Assembly (NCBI RefSeq): GCF_041146395.1
Contig: NC_090989.1
Location: forward strand, 246,316,843 to 246,380,842
Length of the DNA stretch: 64,000 nucleotides
Direction: 5' to 3'
DNA from: Eulemur rufifrons
Lineage: Eukaryota > Chordata > Mammalia > Primates > Lemuridae
Part shown: one piece after another, positions 47,405 through 61,333 of the stretch
How positions within the stretch are numbered: the stretch's first letter is position 1
Layout of the letters: each line of letters begins with the position of its first letter
Position numbers and translations under genes: made by a program
The notes under the pieces: model-generated
The model's input: the letters and a program-made list of their open reading frames with translations, nothing else
Databases searched by the model: none
What the model was told of the DNA's origin: nothing

Positions 47405-47580
47405 GTGCAAGCTCTTCAGAACCGGAGTTCTATAACTCGTTTAAAATCCTAGTCCTACTACTTACTAGCTGTCTAGGCAAGTTACTTCATCATTCTACTT
47501 TATTATAAAATCAATAAACATTTTTACTATGTAGTGTTCTTAAAATAGCATCTGTGCTATGCCTGGCACTTAATGGGAAC
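47405..47580 (+). mobile_element. MIR
   Basis: TACTTACTAGCTGTCTAGGC, AAGTTACTTCATCATTC and GTGCTATGCCTGGCACTTAA. Confidence 0.75.
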
Positions 47581-48289
47581 TTGGGGACTAAGTTCTGCTT
47601 TTGTTATTTCCCACCTGAACTCCTCAGGGAGGAAGGACCCTGGACTTAGAATCTCTTGGCTGCTGAGTCAGGCCTGACTCCTCACCATGCCCTCCCTCGT
47701 ATGTCATCCATTCTGCAAAAGCAAAAGCTGCAAACGGTTCCAGTGAAAACACGCTCGGCATGCACGACAGTCACCGAAGGCTGACCCTGGGAGTCCCAGG
47801 AGCCCCACTGGGGTCTCTGCTGAGCCAGGGATAAAACCCCAGGTCACAGAATACAGGGCTAAGAAAAGGAAAGCTACAGGCATTTGGGAAATTCTTTTAT
47901 CTATTGATGGTTCCAGGGCAATTCTATAGTTTGTGTACTATGTCAGTCCTTTTCTCCCTTTCTCTTCTGCCTTCCAGATGTTCCAATTTGTGTGCGTGTT
48001 TTAAATAAACTTTCAGAAGGTGGGAAATGGAAGAGCATGTCCCTTCAGATGTAGAGAACCTGCACGTGCACCCCTTTGGTAGACTCTGGAACTTTCTCAT
48101 TCTGTGTAACTCGCCTCACAGCAGCAAGACAGGGCAGGACTCAGCCCGCCGATCCACGCCCTTTCCTGACAGGCTCCAAAGGGGCCAGTTCATAAAAACA
48201 TTTTTTTTCCTTCATGGTGCCGCAAAGAAGTATCCAATCTCCATGAAATAGCCAAAGAAAAGGGAATCCTGAGTAAAGTCTGATATGTG

Positions 48290-48480
48290 CGTGTGCGATG
48301 TCATTTAATCCCTGGGACACCCTGAGTAGTGGTATTACTATTCCAGTTTTTTTAAAAAAGGAAACTGAGTCTTAGCTTAGTTAAAGCATTTGCCCCAAGC
48401 CTTCTTTTAAGGAGGCAGAGTAGAGATTTGACTCCAAAACTCAGGTTCTTTCTTCTGCATCCTATTACTCCGGGCTCCAC
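48290..48480 (-). mobile_element. MIR, antisense
   Basis: GTCATTTAATCCCTGGGACA, GTGGTATTACTATTCCAG and AAAGGAAACTGAGTCTTAGC. Confidence 0.75.
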
Positions 48481-49009
48481 GGTGGCAGGGAAAGTGAAGG
48501 ACAAGAACACCATTTCATGACCTGCACTTAGCTCACTTGTAGAAGAAGCTCGAAAAATGTTTGTTTGTTTTAAATGAATCCAGTTTGGCAGTAGGAAGAA
48601 TGAAAGGCTGCTGGATCACCTCAAACGAACACCTGCTAGACACGATGGCAGCCTGTCCATGGAGCTGTGCGTGGCTGGGGCTGGGTGAAGGGCAGTCTGT
48701 GCGGTCCACCCCGTACAACCGCGCCAGCATCAGGACCATAACCAACCCCTTCCTCTTGCTCCTTCCGCCTCTCTCGAGTATATAGACACTATGGACCTTC
48801 CACTTCAGTATTTCCCAGGATGCATTTTAAAAATCACTAACCCTGGGAGATCCTTGGCTAAAAAGAGAGAGTTGTGAGGTCAAATATAGTTGCAAAAACG
48901 CTGCTTTCATAGAGGTTTATAATATACCCAAGCATAGTAAAGGATCTGAGAATACTACAGCAAAAAGTCCTACTTAACTCTGGATTTCCCTTTGCCTATA
49001 ATATCTATT

Positions 49010-49560
49010 AGTTTAAAGCACAGAGGCTGTAATCACAATTCCCAGGTTTTATTTCTGGCTTTACCACCTATTAACACTGTAGCCAGTGGGGCACACTGGT
49101 TCACGCCTGGAATCCCAGCAACTTGGGAGGCTGAGGCAGGAGGATCACTTGAGGCCAGGAGTTTGAGACCAGCTTGGGCAACATAGTGAGACCCTGTCTC
49201 TAAAAAAAATGGGAAAAAAAGTAGTGAGGCTTGGTGGTGTGTACCTGTAATCTCAGCTACTCAGAAGGCTGAGGTGGGAGGATCGTTTGAACCCAGATGT
49301 TAGAGGCTTCAGTGAGCTATGTTTGTGTCACTGCCCTCCAGCCTCTGCAACAGAGCAAGACCTCCCCTCTTAAAAAACAAAACAAAACAATGTAGCCATA
49401 TGCAAATGGCTTAGTCTAAGAGAGACTAAGGGGTTTCCCTGCCCCTAAAGAAACAGGGATATACTGTTGTCTATAGCTTAGATTATTGTGAGGATTAAGT
49501 ATGTAAGTATCTAAAAGGCTTTACTTAACACCTTGCAGATACTAAGCATTCCACTGTGAA
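49010..49560 (+). mobile_element. MIR interrupted by AluJ
   Basis: The left part (AGGCTGTAATCACAATTCCC, ATTTCTGGCTTTACCACCTA) and the right part (TATGCAAATGGCTTAGTCTA, TTGTGAGGATTAAGTATGTA) form one MIR when the Alu at 49086-49385 and one TSD are removed. Confidence 0.7.
49086..49385 (+). mobile_element. AluJ-type element inside a MIR
   Basis: A full-length diverged Alu (CACGCCTGGAATCCCAGCAA to CAACAGAGCAAGACC, A-rich tail). The flanks AACACTGTAGCCA at 49073-49085 and AACAATGTAGCCA at 49386-49398 form a 13-bp TSD with one mismatch. MIR sequence continues on both sides. Confidence 0.9.
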
Positions 49561-51589
49561 CTGCTAGTTTTAGTATCCCACTGAGCAAATGTTCTTGATA
49601 ACATACTTTGAAATTAAATTCCTCCTGCCTATTTATTTTCAGGAGGGCAGTCTTGGTATTAATATATCAACTCTGAACTTGCACAGAATGTAGAGTGTTA
49701 GGTACTCAATTAAGCACTGGGGTATATTCTGCCTTGCATTATTTTCTACAAGTTTCTCATACTTATGTCTTGTATTGCTCTAAGTTTTCTGAACCAAGGG
49801 GCTGTTTTATACTTTGACTCTACCCTGAAAAACACCTGGCACAGGTGAGGCAGGAATATTGTCATCAATCAACACTGAAACAGAAAAGAGTAGTGGTCTT
49901 ATTTAGTCAAGATGTGAACCCACATCTCCTATTTGGGGGAAGGAAAAACCCCATAGCAGAAAGATAGCTTTTTGCCAGAGTCTTGATATAGTCCTGGCAT
50001 AGAAAGCTGCACATTGCTTTTGGGGAGAAGGGAGAACTCCGCAATGAAGAACACTGTGATCCTGTCTAGAGGGTAGGAAGAAAAATCTCAAACTCCTCCT
50101 TTTTTACCCTAAAACCTCCCTTCTAATCCTTTTAATCTTTTTTTCTTTTTCGGGTGGTGAGAGTTAATTTTCAGTCACTGTACTCAATTAGAAAGTTAAT
50201 GTTAGACAATATTAACCAGCAGTCTTAACTGAAATAGATTGTATGTCTTAAGGGTTTAGAGTTAAACTTTGACCAGTCTTATCATAATCCAGACAAACCC
50301 TAGGCAATAATCCCAGACACTTAGATGTATCTGTATTGATGATAGAGATCTTCTGATCAAAGGTTCTTTTCTATAAGTGATTTGCAATCACTGAGTCTTG
50401 GAACATGCCCCTCCTCTACCCCACCCTCGGCCACATTCCCTCTCAGATTAAAGCCGGGCAATTTCAGGCTCCAAGAATTTGGCCTGAAATGAGGAAATCT
50501 GTTTAGACGAGTGCTCCACAAAGAGGTGAAGGACACCCAGGTGTCTGAGGATGACTTTGGACCTGGATGGCCTTGGTCCTGTGGTGTGGCTGGATCTCTG
50601 CCACTGGGTCAGTACTGAAATGGAATTGGTGAGCCCAAAACAGGGCCAGGCTGAGCTCTGATTCCAGAGTGCGCTGAGGCAACACGCCTGGGCAAAGGCC
50701 AGAATCCAAACTAATCACTCACATAAGGCTCCAGCAGGAATTTGCTCTCCAATTAGACTCAAAGCAAGACTAAAGTTTGCCTGCGACCAGGCCAAGGAGG
50801 AGGCAGGCCAGGGAGCTGGGTGAAGGTGGAGGGTGAGGTGGGCCTGCAGTCTCCCTCGAAGGCCTGATGAGACCGCGGCTGCTCAGGAAGACTTGGTACT
50901 CAGTCAGGAACCAGCATCTGACAGAGCCTTGCTGAGTTTATGAATGTGTCTAACCACAACTTTCTGATCTCCAAGCGAAATTCAGTGTGAGAGCTAAATC
51001 GAGCATGGAATATAATAATTTCTCTGAGGCCTCATGCAGATTTGCCTTTCATCTCTGACTCAGTAAATCTCCTTTCTTCCAAACAAAATTTAATAAAAAT
51101 TCCAGTAATTTCTGAGCTTCAATCCATTTTTCTTTCTTCTTCTTTCTCTCCTCTTCCCTCCCTTCCATTAAGCCCTCAAACGGCCCATTTAATCCTTCCT
51201 TTTTGGGCACCCCTGCAAGAAAATAAGTTGTCTAAATGGCCTGTGTTTTTCCTTTTATCCTGTTATAGAGGCCAGAAAGGGAAAGAGTCCCTCAGAAAAT
51301 ACAGAAATGCTTTGGCTGACAAAGGCCCCAAAGTCGAACAAGACCCGGCTGGGGGGGTTTCTGAGCTCGTTGCTATTCATTCCTGTTTTCATCGTTTTTC
51401 TCTTTTTTCTTCTGAAGAGAAAGGCTGATGCTTGGGTCTGTGATCGCTCTGGTGTGTGATCAGTGCCAGGCTGAACCTGGCTTTGGAGGTATGAAGAGTA
51501 AGGACTAAAATGTTGTCTCCAGGGACACTGAAGAACTGCCCCAAAACATCACAAGTTTTGCAAGCAGCTGGCAGATATCCGCCCAGCCC
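49561..51589. other. intron sequence, nothing recognised
   Basis: About 2 kb without identifiable repeats; a pyrimidine-rich patch at 51120-51175. Confidence 0.5.
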
Positions 51590-51885
51590 TGTTACGTACA
51601 TAATCAATGCCTCTTCTTTCTCTAGAGCTTGGCTCAAAGCCTTCCCTCATTCCAGGACTTGGGTTCCCGGACACCTACTATCCTGCTCCTGGAATTTTTC
51701 TACACAGATCAGAGATGGTAATTCCACACCTACCTGTGGACATCCCTACCGCGGGTCTGTTCTCCCCTCTGGACTGGACACTCCCTGAGGGCAGGGCTGT
51801 GTCCGTCCTCCTCACTCCTTAGCACCTAGCATGGAGCCTGCAGTGGGGTGGGCATGAAATAAATACTTGCTGACTGTTGCACTGA
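51590..51885 (+). mobile_element. L2 3' portion
   Basis: AGAGCTTGGCTCAAAGCCTT, CTCCCTGAGGGCAGGGCTGT, CTTAGCACCTAGCATGGAGC and GAAATAAATACTTGCTGACT. Confidence 0.8.
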
Positions 51886-51909
51886 CAGTCGAGCTCCTGT
51901 GCCATCTGT

Positions 51910-52050
51910 GTACCCTGAAGTCAGAGCTCAGAAAGGCGAAGGACTGACTTGGGATTTACAGAGCTAGTTGGTGATGAAAAGGGATCTGAATTCAAGTCTG
52001 TCTGATTCCAGAGCCTGCGCTCTTTCCATTCTGCCAGGAAGCTTTGCAGG
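51910..52050 (-). mobile_element. MIR fragment, antisense
   Basis: TTTACAGAGCTAGTTGGTGA, GGGATCTGAATTCAAGTCTG and CCAGAGCCTGCGCTCTTTCC. Confidence 0.75.
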
Positions 52051-52184
52051 GTTCTTACAGCTCCTTTCATCTCACTCCAGTGTGACTGGCAGAACTGGGG
52101 AAACAAAGCTCGTTAAAAGATAAAGGTGGGAGTAGTTGGCTCTTACTTCCCAAACCTATGTGTCATCAGGGTTTAGGACACTGG

Positions 52185-52395
52185 TGAAGCACCAGGCTCT
52201 GGCACTGATCATACTTGGGTTCAGATTCCAGCTGTGGAACTTCCGTGCTGCTTGCCCCTAAGCAAGTTTGCTAACTTCTAAAAGGTTCCATTTCCTTATC
52301 TGAGGAATGGTGGTAACAATCCCGAGACTGGGAGGATCAAATGAGAAGCACAGAGCCAACAGGCTCACAGAAGGCATCTGGAAAGTGGCAGCGAT
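52185..52395 (+). mobile_element. MIR
   Basis: TGGGTTCAGATTCCAGCTGT, AAGCAAGTTTGCTAACTTCT and TTCCTTATCTGAGGAATGGT. Confidence 0.8.
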
Positions 52396-54139
52396 GTTAC
52401 TCAGGAAGACGGCTCTTCCTCATCAAAGCCTAGATGGGATCGGGTGGGGGGGGGGGAGGGCAAATAAAACAGGACGGGGTGAAGCTGTCTTTTCTCCAAA
52501 GGACAAACTCTTTCCTGGGAAGTAGATTTGGAAGAAACGTGACAAATGGGAATAGCATGTGAGCTGTCCAAGGAGCTTGCACATGACACAGGATGAAACC
52601 TAATGCCCTGGCCAATCCCCCAGGGACCCCTGATGGCACGTCAGTAACAACAACCGGAAGTGCCCACATTTCTCCTTAAAACTCTTACTCACATCTGAGA
52701 GCACTTGTGCTGTTTGCTTTGTCTTTGGAGTACAGTAATAGGAGGGCACATGTGAAAATCCCTCTACAAGTCATAAAAGTCACTCATTCTCAATAGCTCG
52801 TGAATAAAAACAACATCCCACACACGTGGGAAAAGAAAACAGATCTCCTCTGGCAGTGTGGCTGAGAGCATACCATTTCCAAAATACTTGCAAAACAAAA
52901 TGCAATTGGATCACAAGGCAGAAAAAAACCAAAAGAAACAACAACAAAAAAATGATGAACACCACAGATGTTTCTTAAAAACATACATCTCCTTCCTCTT
53001 AGTTTCTCCCCTGCCCCTTCACATCCATCCACATTCTCCTGCCTCCTGCAAAATACACACACACACATGCACATACATATATATATTTATCTAAAGAAGC
53101 CTCATGCCCTTGCAGATGCTGATGGAACTTCAGCTGCGGAGGACTGATTCCTCTCAGCAGATGTTTTGTGTTATCTCAGTGCGTTCCTCAAGAAAGTGTC
53201 TGTTCATCATGCCAAGGAAAACAATCCCATGTAGCAGGACTTTGTTCCTCTGCCTAAAAAAAGAAAAATAAAAAAGTCCCAAACACACTGACAGCTGCGA
53301 ATACTTAGAAATCAACTGGCTACTACTCTATTCTCCAACTCTCTTCCTCTGCCCTTCCCAGCGCCTCTGTGTTATCCCCCAGTCTGTTACCAACGTGGTT
53401 GGACCAAAAGAAAGGCAAATGGACTAGCATGTGATTATACGTTCTCAACAGATTGTTAATTCTTTCGGACACACCACGTACCGGGCACAGGAAGTGCTGT
53501 CTCAGCTACACAGGGGAGTGACTGTGGGTACGGCGTGCCTGCTTGTTACACGGCTTTCTACCCACCGGTGCCACGTTTCAGCTCCTGAAGCCACTCCATA
53601 CCCCACCCCCAAGGTGGCTGCCCTTGCTCTCTGCTGTCATGGACATGGAGGTGGAAGTAGGTGAAGAAAGACCCAAGAAAACCTGAGAAGGGTATTCACT
53701 ATGGATTGACAGCAAAAACCATTAAAAACAAACTCTAGCTAGTTCCAACGCGACCAGTTTGCTAAAAATCAAATGGGCCAAATGAGTTAGAGTGAGCTGA
53801 GAACAGGATGTTAATGAACTTCATTAGTACTGGAAAGTTAGGCTGAAATACCAATAGTTTGATCAGGAGCCCAAGTCAGAATATGAAAATGACCCAGATT
53901 CCTTGTCATGCGTGTGATATTTTGATTATCCTCACAAATAAAATTATCCCTTATTCCCCAGCAGAATCTTTCTTCCATTATGTGGAAGGCAATTAACACC
54001 ATGTCTGATCTTGAAGAGTTTCTAATCTATAAACTTGTCTTCAACCCCTTGCTTCTTCCTTCCCCTAGCTCGAGCCACCATCACCTCCTGCCCAGTTTGC
54101 TTGGCTTCCCCTTAACTGAGCTCTCTTCCTCTACTCATG
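52396..54139. other. intron sequence, mostly unassigned
   Basis: A G-run (GGTGGGGGGGGGGG) near 52444-52456 and the AC repeat at 53054-53090; otherwise unassigned. Confidence 0.5.
53054..53090. repeat. (AC)n/(AT)n microsatellite
   Basis: TACACACACACACACATGC followed by ATACATATATATAT. Confidence 0.85.
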
Positions 54140-54735
54140 CATTTCTCCAATCTCCACCTGGCAGGTGAAGGATCTTCCTAGTATGCACATCTAACTAGGA
54201 AGTCTGTCTTTCTGCATAAAACTCTAAAGCTGCTTCCTACTGCCCGCAAGACGGCATCAAGGCTATTTAACATGGCAGGCAAGACCCTTTGTGATTCATA
54301 AACATGTGTCTCTCCAAAATCCTCCCTGGATCCTTCAGATTTCCATGTAATACTCCAGCCTTTCAGAGCTAAGATCCTCTTGCTCACTCACTTCTGGGTG
54401 TTGCCACATATTGCAGGGCTGGCAGCTGGAAACCTCTTCCTCAGCTTCTCCTTTTTGTATGCTTAACTCCCACTTGTTATTCAAACCTCAACTAATTCAC
54501 CACTTCCTCTAAAATGCCCACCTCACCCCAAGTCTAGTTAGGCACATCATAACACACCGTACTTCTCCCATGATAATACCACATCATCTTATAATTGTCT
54601 TTTTTTTTTTTTTTTCTACCAGTAGACTGAAAACTTTGTAATGTCAGGGAATGTATCTTTCTTTTTCAGTTATATCCCTGGCATCTAATGCATACCAGAG
54701 CGTAGTGGTTCTCTTAAATATTTGTTGGGTGCATG
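54140..54735 (+). mobile_element. L2 3' portion
   Basis: Long L2 match in order: CCACCTGGCAGGTGAAGGAT, GCATAAAACTCTAAAGCTGC, TTCAAACCTCAACTAATTCA, CAGTAGACTGAAAACTTTGT and CTCTTAAATATTTGTTGGGT, with a T17 run (54600-54616). Confidence 0.8.
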
Positions 54736-55105
54736 CAATGGACTGAATGCTTGTGCTCACTCCCTTAAATTCATGTGTTGAAATCCTAACCCTAAAGCTG
54801 AAGGTTAATTAGGAGGTAGGACCTTTGGGAGGTAATTAGGTTTTGAGGGCAGATACCTCATGAATGGGATTAGTGCCTTTATAAAAAAGGACCCTTTTCC
54901 CTTCCTCCATGTGTGGTTACAGCAAAAAAACACCCCTGCCATTTATGAACCAGGAAGTGGGCCCTCATCAGACACTAAAAGTTTTAGGGCCTTGATATTG
55001 GACTTTCCAGCCTCTGGAACCGTGAGAAATAAATATTTGTTGTTTAGAAGCCACCCACTTTTATGATACCTTTTACTACAAACAACCACAGAAACCAGAG
55101 TAATG
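54736..55105 (+). mobile_element. MaLR-like LTR, diverged
   Basis: CATGCAATGGACTGAATGCT, CATGTGTTGAAATCCTAACC, CATGAATGGGATTAGTGCCT, GAACCAGGAAGTGGGCCCTC and CTGGAACCGTGAGAAATAAA. Related to, but distinct from, the LTR at 29699-30050. Confidence 0.8.
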
Positions 55106-56395
55106 TGGGGAGGGTAAAAAGTGTCACCTACTTGGGTCCCCCTGACTTTTCCCAACTCTACGCAGTGGCCCTTAAGTCAGTCAGAAAACCACTGCTCTGT
55201 GCAAAGATCCCCAGGGAGCTGCAATAGGCCCATGTTTAACCTTGTCATGCCTAAAGCAGTAAGGCTGCAGTGAAAATTAATACACAGTTTTCTCCTCACA
55301 CCTGGCAGATCTCAGATAGAAATGCATCTTTTTATCAGGTTTTTAGATACTGAGGAAGAAGCATCTCCCTCCTCAAATTGTACTATTTGTATTGATGTGT
55401 TTATTTTCATCTAAATAGAAAAGTATCGAATAGGTAGTTGTCCAGAGTTACTGAAATTTGCAATAAGCCAGGTTTGATAGACAAATAACCCTGAGATACA
55501 TAATGAGGGGGGGCAGGGGGAAGGGAGGAGTCAGTAAAAGGAACTGACCCTCTTTAGAAAGGGTGGGGGATCCAGAAAGAACAGTGATTGGAACCCGACT
55601 GGGGGGGTACCTTGCAGAACCAGAAGGGAACAGTGCTCAGGCAGAATTTAGTCTGAGGCAGGAATGCAACTATTGAGGGATCTTCTCCAGACAAAAAGGG
55701 TCTAAGAAAAGGAAACTTGCCAAGTTCAGGGCAGACTCTCCGTGCAAAGACCCACCCATGTACGGGGCTGAGGGGAAGACTGGAAGTGGATGCTGAGAAC
55801 TCTTCCCACCTGACGCGGAGGGGCTGAGGCAGAAGTGGTGAGTCATTGCATTTGCATGTAAGATCCAGTGAACGTAAGTTGGTGGGATGAGGATGAAACC
55901 AGAAATGCAGCTCTAAAATCTGATCACTGGGTCAAAGTTGAGCTACATTCGTGGACTAAGATGTATAATTCATGTAAATTATTTACTTGAATATGTTTTG
56001 AACGAGGAATGGGTTCAAATGCCTTCAGGGGTTATAAAGGAACATAAATGAGTAAAGTAAGGTGAGTGTAACGCCATAGGGAGTGGTGCAGACTGTGACA
56101 ACCTGGAGAGTGTATTGTGTAGGAAAGGACAAAAGCCTCTCCACCTTAGCTAATTGTTGTCCGGCAGGAATATGGGTCTAGGACTGCCAGACCTTCCAGT
56201 GTTCCAAGAGAATCCAGAAATCCAGACTGTGTGAAATCTGCTCATAGACAAATGTTGGTTAATTCAAAAAAACATTAAAATTTTTTTCAAGGATTTTATT
56301 TATTAACATTATTTATTCCTATATAGTTAACTCGGCATAGAGGTCGACTCTCTATAAGCTGACAGCTTTATTTTAAAAATTTAAAATAGAAAATT
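55106..56395. other. intron sequence, unassigned
   Basis: G-rich patches at about 55506-55535 and 55601-55608; A/T-rich from 56260. No coding signal. Confidence 0.5.
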
Positions 56396-56460
56396 TAAAA
56401 AAGAAAAGAAGGAAAGGAAAGGAAAGAAAGGGAAGGGAAACGGAAAAGGAAAAGGAGAAG
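56396..56460. repeat. purine-rich (GGAAA)n tract
   Basis: AAAAGAAGGAAAGGAAAGG and similar units, almost pure purine over about 65 bp, following an A/T-rich stretch. Confidence 0.85.
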
Positions 56461-56479
56461 ACACTCTGGTAGCACCGAG

Positions 56480-57515
56480 CACATGCAACATGCAGACCTT
56501 AGTTTCTAACATTATTCCTCAATAAAAGGAATCAAGGTTCCTTGGAGAAATGGCTGGTTCTTGGACTGGGACAGGAAATATAAAAGATAGCCTGGAACAC
56601 CTTGTAGTACCAGAAAGAGAGGAAGTACTCAATAAAAACCCAAAGAGAGGGCATGACAAAGGGACAAAGGAACCAACCTGAAAGAGCTCATGAATGGCCC
56701 AAATTTAAGCAACAAATTAAATGGAATAGTACTGGATTATAACCCAAAGTATGAAATATATATCCATGAGTCCACATTGATATAAATAAATGGTTGAATA
56801 GTAAATGGGGAATAGACAAATTTCCTATGTAGCAGGAATCCAAATAATTTATGTAGATACTTCCCACTCAAGGAGTTGGAGCCCTTGATTGTGGGCTCTG
56901 TTTGGTGACTTGCTTCCAAAGAGTACAGTATAGAAGGCGGTGGCAGCGGGGGAATAACATTACAGTGGAGGAATCTGGCAAATATGACCTTGGCCAAGTG
57001 ATCAAGGTTAACATCAATACCAATAAATCATGTTCATAGGATATACACCTTCGATATGATATCATGAAAAGTCACTTCACTTCTGTGGTCTTCCTCCCCA
57101 AAACCCATAAGCCCCATCCAACTATGAAAAGAACATCCGATAAACCCCAAACCCAAACTGAAGAACATTCTGCAAAATATCTAGTACTTCTCAAAATCGT
57201 CAAGTTCATCAAAACCAAGGAAAGTCTGAGAAATCATCACAGCCCAGCAGAGCCTAAAGAGACACGGCAAATAAATGCAATGTGGTATTATTCTGGAAGG
57301 AATCCAGGAACAGAAAAAGAGCATTAGGGGAAAACTAGAAAAATCCGAATACTGTGTGTGGTTTAGTGATAGTAATGTTCTGATGTTAGTTCCTCAGCTG
57401 TGACAAATGTATTGTAAATGGGTGAGGGACACATGGGAATTCTCTGTATTATCTCTGCAACTTTTCTGTAAATCTAAAACTATTCTAAATAAAAGTTTAT
57501 TTATATTTTAAATAA
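56480..57515 (+). mobile_element. L1M 3' UTR (about 1 kb)
   Basis: CATGAATGGCCCAAATTTAA, ATGAGTCCACATTGATATAA, AAATAAATGCAATGTGGTAT, GGTTTAGTGATAGTAATGTT and CAACTTTTCTGTAAATCTAA run in the order of an old L1M 3' UTR, ending in AAATAAAAGTTTATT. No ORF2 sequence is attached. Confidence 0.8.
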
Positions 57516-57639
57516 ATACTCTGTGGGTCAAAAATATTTGATTGGCTCCAGGGGCCATGAGTTTGTACCCTCTGGTTTACACATTGACATTTCTATGTTT
57601 ACTGATGAAAATCTCTGATCAGGACTCGCTACACAATTT

Positions 57640-57775
57640 GCAGAGCCCCTTGTTTAAAAATTGTTAAGAATTTCAAGACGGCAACAGCCGAGTCTCAAAC
57701 CACGCACGGGGCCCTTGCGAGTGCAGGTCGTGTGCGACTGTCCAGGTTGCACGTGCTGGAAGCCGGTCCTGCCTC
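57640..57775. other. short CpG-dense segment, possibly an old repeat
   Basis: AAGAATTTCAAGACGGCAAC begins a stretch with about nine CpGs in 100 bp (57675-57770) in otherwise CpG-poor DNA. The wording resembles a dispersed mammalian repeat I remember but cannot name. Confidence 0.45.
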
Positions 57776-60265
<2,490 letters not shown>

Positions 60266-60279
60266 GCTTGATCTTCCTA

Positions 60280-61317
60280 TCACCTGTATATTTGCACAGC
60301 GTACATGCACATTGCTAAATCCCCTTCGGTATGACACATTTGATCTATGATACATTAACTAACTATAGTGATGCTTTGGTGATGTCACGCAGAAGCACTG
60401 TGGGCCAGCTGTACTCACTGGAGGAGAGAACGAATACCCCCTGACCCCCATGCATCCTGAAAGGCCCCTGGGAACCCCTGCTGCCTGCCCCCACCAGGGG
60501 AAACACCTTGAGAGCAATAGCCCCCTTGCCCAGCACTACCTCTCTAGGTTCCTATGGAAGTTCTCACATTTTCTAGGCCCAAAGGTATGAGCATCCACTG
60601 GAACCATTAATTAGCAATTTTAAAATATTTTCTAAATCTCTGAAAAAACTTCTAACTTATAAATCTATGGTTTGTGTTTCAGACAGGTACTGCAGAACAT
60701 ATATTTATAAAAGTAGGTGACTGCCTATATGAATTCTTTTGGTCTAATCATAAAAGTAATATTGTTAAAAAATTAGAAAATGCTATCAAGTACAAATATC
60801 ATGACCCATGATCCCAACAGGAAATAATCACTGGTAATATTTTGGTGTGTTACCATTTTCTCTGTGTATGTGTAGTTTTTTATAAGTTAAGATTAGCATC
60901 ACACTATATATTCAATTTGTATCTTCCTTTTTGAACTTGGTATTACGAGTACTAAATATCCTTTGAATCATCATATACCCATCACACAGATTTGACAATT
61001 ATCAAGACAAAGTAATATTTAGATGGCTGTTCTGCACATGCCTTTGGCAGTTAGTCTCTGACAATTTTCCTTGGCTACATTCTCAGGAGTAGTTTAAATC
61101 TCATAGTTTATATTAATAGGTCATGTACATTTTATACTATACTCCATGATAGATCAGTTTTATAGAAAATATTAAAATTTCCCTAAATCTTGAGATAAAA
61201 TTATCATGCACTATCTATCTCACAGTGTTGGTGCTCCCTGGCACACCACTGAGCTCCCACCAGTGGGCACGCCTCACTTGCCTCAGTTGGAGAAACACCG
61301 ACATGGACATAGGAGTC
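60280..61317. other. intron sequence left of the ABCF2 retrocopy
   Basis: A/T-rich apart from 60400-60550; holds the old repeat at 60730-60965. Confidence 0.5.
60730..60965 (+). mobile_element. ancient LINE-like repeat, family unassigned
   Basis: AATCATAAAAGTAATATTGT, GGAAATAATCACTGGTAATA and GTATCTTCCTTTTTGAACTT; similar in order to 37545-37800. Confidence 0.45.
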
Positions 61318-61333
61318 AAGAACGAAAGCTGTA
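61318..61333. repeat. TSD, left copy, ABCF2 pseudogene
   Basis: The 16-bp sequence AAGAACGAAAGCTGTA is repeated exactly at 63855-63870, just past the poly(A) tail. This is the L1-type target-site duplication of the retrocopy; its purine-rich start partly overlaps the A tail of the right copy. Confidence 0.95.
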
